Assembly (NCBI GenBank): GCA_026395155.1
Contig: JAPLZG010000123.1
Location: forward strand, 1 to 6,506
Origin: Candidatus Tayloriibacteriota bacterium
GTDB taxonomy: Bacteria; Patescibacteriota; Minisyncoccia; Phycocordibacterales; GWA1-40-21
DNA: 6,506 nucleotides
Direction: 5' to 3'
The stretch's first letter is position 1. Every line of letters starts with the position of its first letter. The notes under the pieces are model-generated. The model saw only the letters and a program-made list of their open reading frames with translations. It searched no databases and was not told the DNA's origin. Below are positions 5,264-6,506 of the stretch, one piece after another. The translations under genes and the position numbers were made by a program.

Positions 5264-5304
5264 CGCTGACTAACTCAGACTTGACGCAGACTAACGCAGA
5301 AAAA
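5264..5304. repeat. Degenerate tandem repeat of about 10 bp, CGCAGACTAA-like
   Basis: Four units run head to tail: CGCTGACTAA (5264-5273), CTCAGACTTGA (5274-5284), CGCAGACTAA (5285-5294) and CGCAGAAAAA (5295-5304). The period of 10-11 bp is close to one DNA helical turn. The array sits exactly between the 50-bp palindrome and the terminator stem. No coding function is evident. Confidence 0.6.
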
Positions 5305-5308
5305 ATAC

Positions 5309-5346
5309 AAAGAGGGGTTTCGCGAAGCGAAACCCCTCTTTTTTTC
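5309..5346 (+). terminator. Intrinsic terminator of gyrA
   Basis: A perfect 15-bp stem, AAAGAGGGGTTTCGC (5309-5323) with its complement at 5327-5341, has a GAA loop and runs into an unbroken T-run from 5339 to 5345. It ends the gyrA transcript 80-110 bp after the stop codon. Upstream A-rich sequence (5300-5305) could let it work weakly in the other direction. Confidence 0.93.
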
Positions 5347-5384
5347 TATCCACAATTTTACTAGCTTGAAACCTTTAATGGCGG

Positions 5385-5390
5385 TATAAT
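5385..5390 (+). promoter_or_regulatory. Candidate -10 box upstream of the methyltransferase leader
   Basis: A perfect TATAAT lies 3 bp before the CCCG that opens structured element copy B. TTGAAA at 5366-5371 would be the -35, but the 13-bp spacer is too short, so the assignment is tentative. A start about 7 bases downstream would put nearly all of the structured element in the 5' leader of the methyltransferase mRNA. Confidence 0.45.
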
Positions 5391-5393
5391 TAA

Positions 5394-5524
5394 CCCGTTA
5401 AAGTTTTTATTGATGTTATTGAAAATATATTAATTATATTTAGTTTACTAGTTGGGATTAAGTTTTTAAAAAATATTTGATCCTTTAAGGCAATAACATT
5501 TTCGTCAATAAAAATTTTCTCGGG
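5394..5524 (+). other. Imperfect palindromic structured element, copy B (131 nt)
   Basis: CCCG (5394-5397) pairs with CGGG (5521-5524). After a 2x2 internal loop (TT opposite CT), AAAGTTTTTATTGA (5400-5413) pairs with 5505-5518 through one G-U pair. A 6-nt bulge TTTTCG (5499-5504) is on the 3' side only, then TGTTATTG (5414-5421) pairs with CAATAACA (5491-5498). The centre is 69 nt. The 5' end AACCCGTTAAAGTTTTT is identical in copy C, and CTCGGG is shared at the 3' end. It ends 3 nt before the GTG of the methyltransferase gene, so its folding could control translation. A structured leader RNA is my preferred reading; a diverged MITE is the alternative. Confidence 0.66.
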
Positions 5525-5527
5525 CAC

Positions 5528-6058
5528 GTGTTTTCAGATCCTGAAAAAAATATAGAGCAGTTTAGTTTAGGAAAAGGCAATTATGTTGCTGATTTTGGTG
5601 CTGGCTCAGGTTTTTATTCTTTTTCTGCAGCTGAAGCAGTTGGAGAAACTGGAAAAGTTTATTCTGTTGATGTTCAAAAAGATTTATTACAGAAATTAAA
5701 AAATGAAGCTGTAAGTTCCCGACATCTTAGGAACATAGAAATTATTTGGGCGGATTTTGAACATCTTGGTGGAACGAGATTGAGGGAGTCTTCTATAGAT
5801 GCCGTTATAATTGCCAATGTTTTTTTTCAGATTTCAGAAAAAGATAATTGTTGTTTGGAGATGAGAAGAATCTTAAAAAAAGGAGGACGTGTTCTTCTTG
5901 TAGATTGGCTTAGTTCATTTGGTGGAATAGGTCCGAAGCCCGAAGATGTTTTTGTACCAGATGAAGCAAGGAAAATTTTTACCAGACATGGTTTTATAGA
6001 AGATAGAGAGATTAATGCAGGAGCACAACATTATGGTATAATTTTTAGGAAGAGTTAG
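5528..6058 (+). CDS. Class I SAM-dependent methyltransferase
   Basis: The 176-residue product has the Rossmann-like methyltransferase signature: motif I VADFGAGSGFYS (20-31) binding the SAM methionine part, an acidic residue after strand 2 (D48 in VYSVDVQ) expected to hold the ribose hydroxyls, ADFE (75-78), strand-4 motif DAVIIANVFFQI (91-102), and the post-motif helix RRILKKGGRVLLVDW (113-127). The C-terminal half (FTRHGFIEDREINAGAQHYGIIFRK) is the usual substrate-side end of small UbiE-like methyltransferases. The substrate is not evident. The start is uncertain: GTG 5528 gives the natural-looking MFSDPEKNIE opening, no ATG lies upstream before the in-frame stop at 5486-5488, and there is no Shine-Dalgarno sequence because the structured element abuts the start codon. 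It appears to be a single-gene transcript with that element as its leader. Confidence 0.88.
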   Translation: MFSDPEKNIEQFSLGKGNYVADFGAGSGFYSFSAAEAVGETGKVYSVDVQKDLLQKLKNEAVSSRHLRNIEIIWADFEHLGGTRLRESSIDAVIIANVFFQISEKDNCCLEMRRILKKGGRVLLVDWLSSFGGIGPKPEDVFVPDEARKIFTRHGFIEDREINAGAQHYGIIFRKS

Positions 6059-6092
6059 AAAAATAAGGAGCTGTGCGACTATATTTTTCTAA

Positions 6093-6224
6093 CCCGTTAA
6101 AGTTTTTGCCAATGTTTGTTAAAAATTAATTTATTGAACTGGTTATAAAACTTAACTTAATGATATAATGTCACTAAATACAAAGTCGAAACAAACAATT
6201 TTTATTGGAAAAAATTTGCTCGGG
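6093..6224 (+). other. Imperfect palindromic structured element, copy C (132 nt)
   Basis: CCCG (6093-6096) pairs with CGGG (6221-6224). After an internal loop (TT opposite GCT), AAA pairs with TTT, TTTTT (6103-6107) with AAAAA (6209-6213) and CCAAT (6109-6113) with ATTGG (6204-6208). A 7-nt bulge AATTTTT (6197-6203) lies on the 3' side, then GTTTGTT (6114-6120) pairs with AACAAAC (6190-6196). The central part is 69 nt, the same length as in copy B. It begins 34 bp after the methyltransferase stop and ends 115 bp before the last gene. The stem bases differ from copy B but still pair. Confidence 0.66.
6161..6169 (+). promoter_or_regulatory. Extended -10 promoter for the last gene
   Basis: TGATATAAT matches the extended -10 consensus; no good -35 is seen. 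It lies in the central part of structured element copy C, so a transcript from it would contain only the element's 3' arm and a leader of about 165 nt before the ATG at 6340. Confidence 0.5.
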
Positions 6225-6339
6225 TGAACCCAATAAATTTTTTTACAGAAATCACATAGTAATTTATTGAAACACGGCTGGTTTAGTAGAGTAAGAATTT
6301 AAAAGTCACATTATTAAAAATTAAAACTTTATAGGGTAA

Positions 6340-6506
6340 ATGAAAAAAAATTTTAAATTGATATTGACGGTTATATTTGTCTTTTTTATATTGTTAGGGT
6401 TTATTGCTTTTTCAACTTATAGAAATAATAATTCAGATACTAGTAACACAGAGGTTTCAGTATGGGGGACAATAAATTCCGCGACTTTTAGTGATTTTGT
6501 TAGAGA
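6340..6506 (+). CDS. Membrane-anchored, possibly extracellular solute-binding protein (3' end missing)
   Basis: ATG 6340 opens a frame that runs off the window after about 55 codons. It begins MKKNFKLILTVIFVFFILLGFIAF, a short basic start followed by one hydrophobic helix (about residues 7-24), then a polar Asn/Ser/Thr linker (RNNNSDTSNTE) and a strand-like EVSVWGTINSATFSDFVR. A strand reading VxVWG right after an N-terminal anchor and linker is typical of family-1 extracellular solute-binding proteins of ABC transporters, which bind sugars or other small solutes. No lipobox cysteine is seen, so an uncleaved membrane anchor is more likely than a lipoprotein. The ATAGGGTAA just upstream is at best a weak ribosome binding site. 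The gene follows structured element copy C. The function call rests on a short stretch and is tentative. Confidence 0.55.
   Translation, partial: MKKNFKLILTVIFVFFILLGFIAFSTYRNNNSDTSNTEVSVWGTINSATFSDFVR

Noticed and set aside
5264..5304. CRISPR array
   Set aside because: Units are about 10 bp and contiguous, with no spacers and no cas genes.
2429..6224. Integron attC sites / cassette array as the explanation for the three folded elements
   Set aside because: Size and fold are attC-like, but the outer ends lack the paired AAC...GTT core (ends are CCCG...CGGG or ATCCGC...GCGGAT), and gyrA is not a plausible cassette. No integrase is visible.
1..6506. Alternative code (TGA as Gly, as in some Patescibacteria)
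   Set aside because: The transposase ends properly at TGA, other genes end in TAA or TAG, and no conserved domain is interrupted by in-frame TGA.

Overview
The window is AT-rich DNA, apart from the first ~490 bp. Genes are tightly packed and Shine-Dalgarno sequences are mostly absent or weak. At least two genes look almost leaderless, with TGCTATAAT boxes 10-12 bp before the ATG. Together with the gene types (a C-type-lectin-like diversity-generating retroelement (DGR) target, a UlaG-like metallo-hydrolase fold, a tiny one-helix membrane protein before gyrA), this suggests a Candidate Phyla Radiation / Patescibacteria genome, perhaps a Parcubacteria-type lineage. That assignment is inference. 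No marker gene is here to settle it, and the standard genetic code reads cleanly throughout.

Region 1 (1-843) is the remains of a DGR. It holds the 3' part of a target gene with a DUF1566/Lcl-C-type lectin fold. Its last ~120 bp form a variable region whose codons look like products of adenine mutagenesis (NNC/NNT codons in an unusually GC-rich patch). A long hairpin follows, then the 5' two-thirds of an avd-like four-helix-bundle accessory gene. No template repeat or reverse transcriptase is visible in the window.

Region 2 (844-1536) is a compact mobile element carrying a REP-associated tyrosine (Y1/HUH) transposase gene, bounded by perfect 19-bp inverted repeats. It has broken avd. A strong intrinsic terminator (1553-1596) and two tandem CCATGG-centred palindromes (1621-1670) follow.

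Region 3 (1772-5346) is a housekeeping block: a UlaG-like MBL-fold protein with eroded metal ligands, a structured 137-bp element, a 49-residue membrane protein, and full-length gyrA with Val at the position of E. coli Ser83. gyrA ends inside a perfect 50-bp palindrome, followed by degenerate CGCAGACTAA repeats and a textbook terminator.

Region 4 (5366-6506) holds a class I SAM-dependent methyltransferase and the beginning of a membrane-anchored, possibly solute-binding, protein. Each is preceded by a ~131-bp imperfect palindrome of the same fold.

The most interesting signal is this set of three intergenic elements (2429-2565, 5394-5524, 6093-6224). All three have a 20-22-position outer stem, a 6-7-nt bulge on the 3' side, a 7-8-bp inner stem and a 69-72-nt central part, while the paired sequences differ. 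That is what selection on a folded RNA or folded single-stranded DNA would leave. I cannot match it to a named family.
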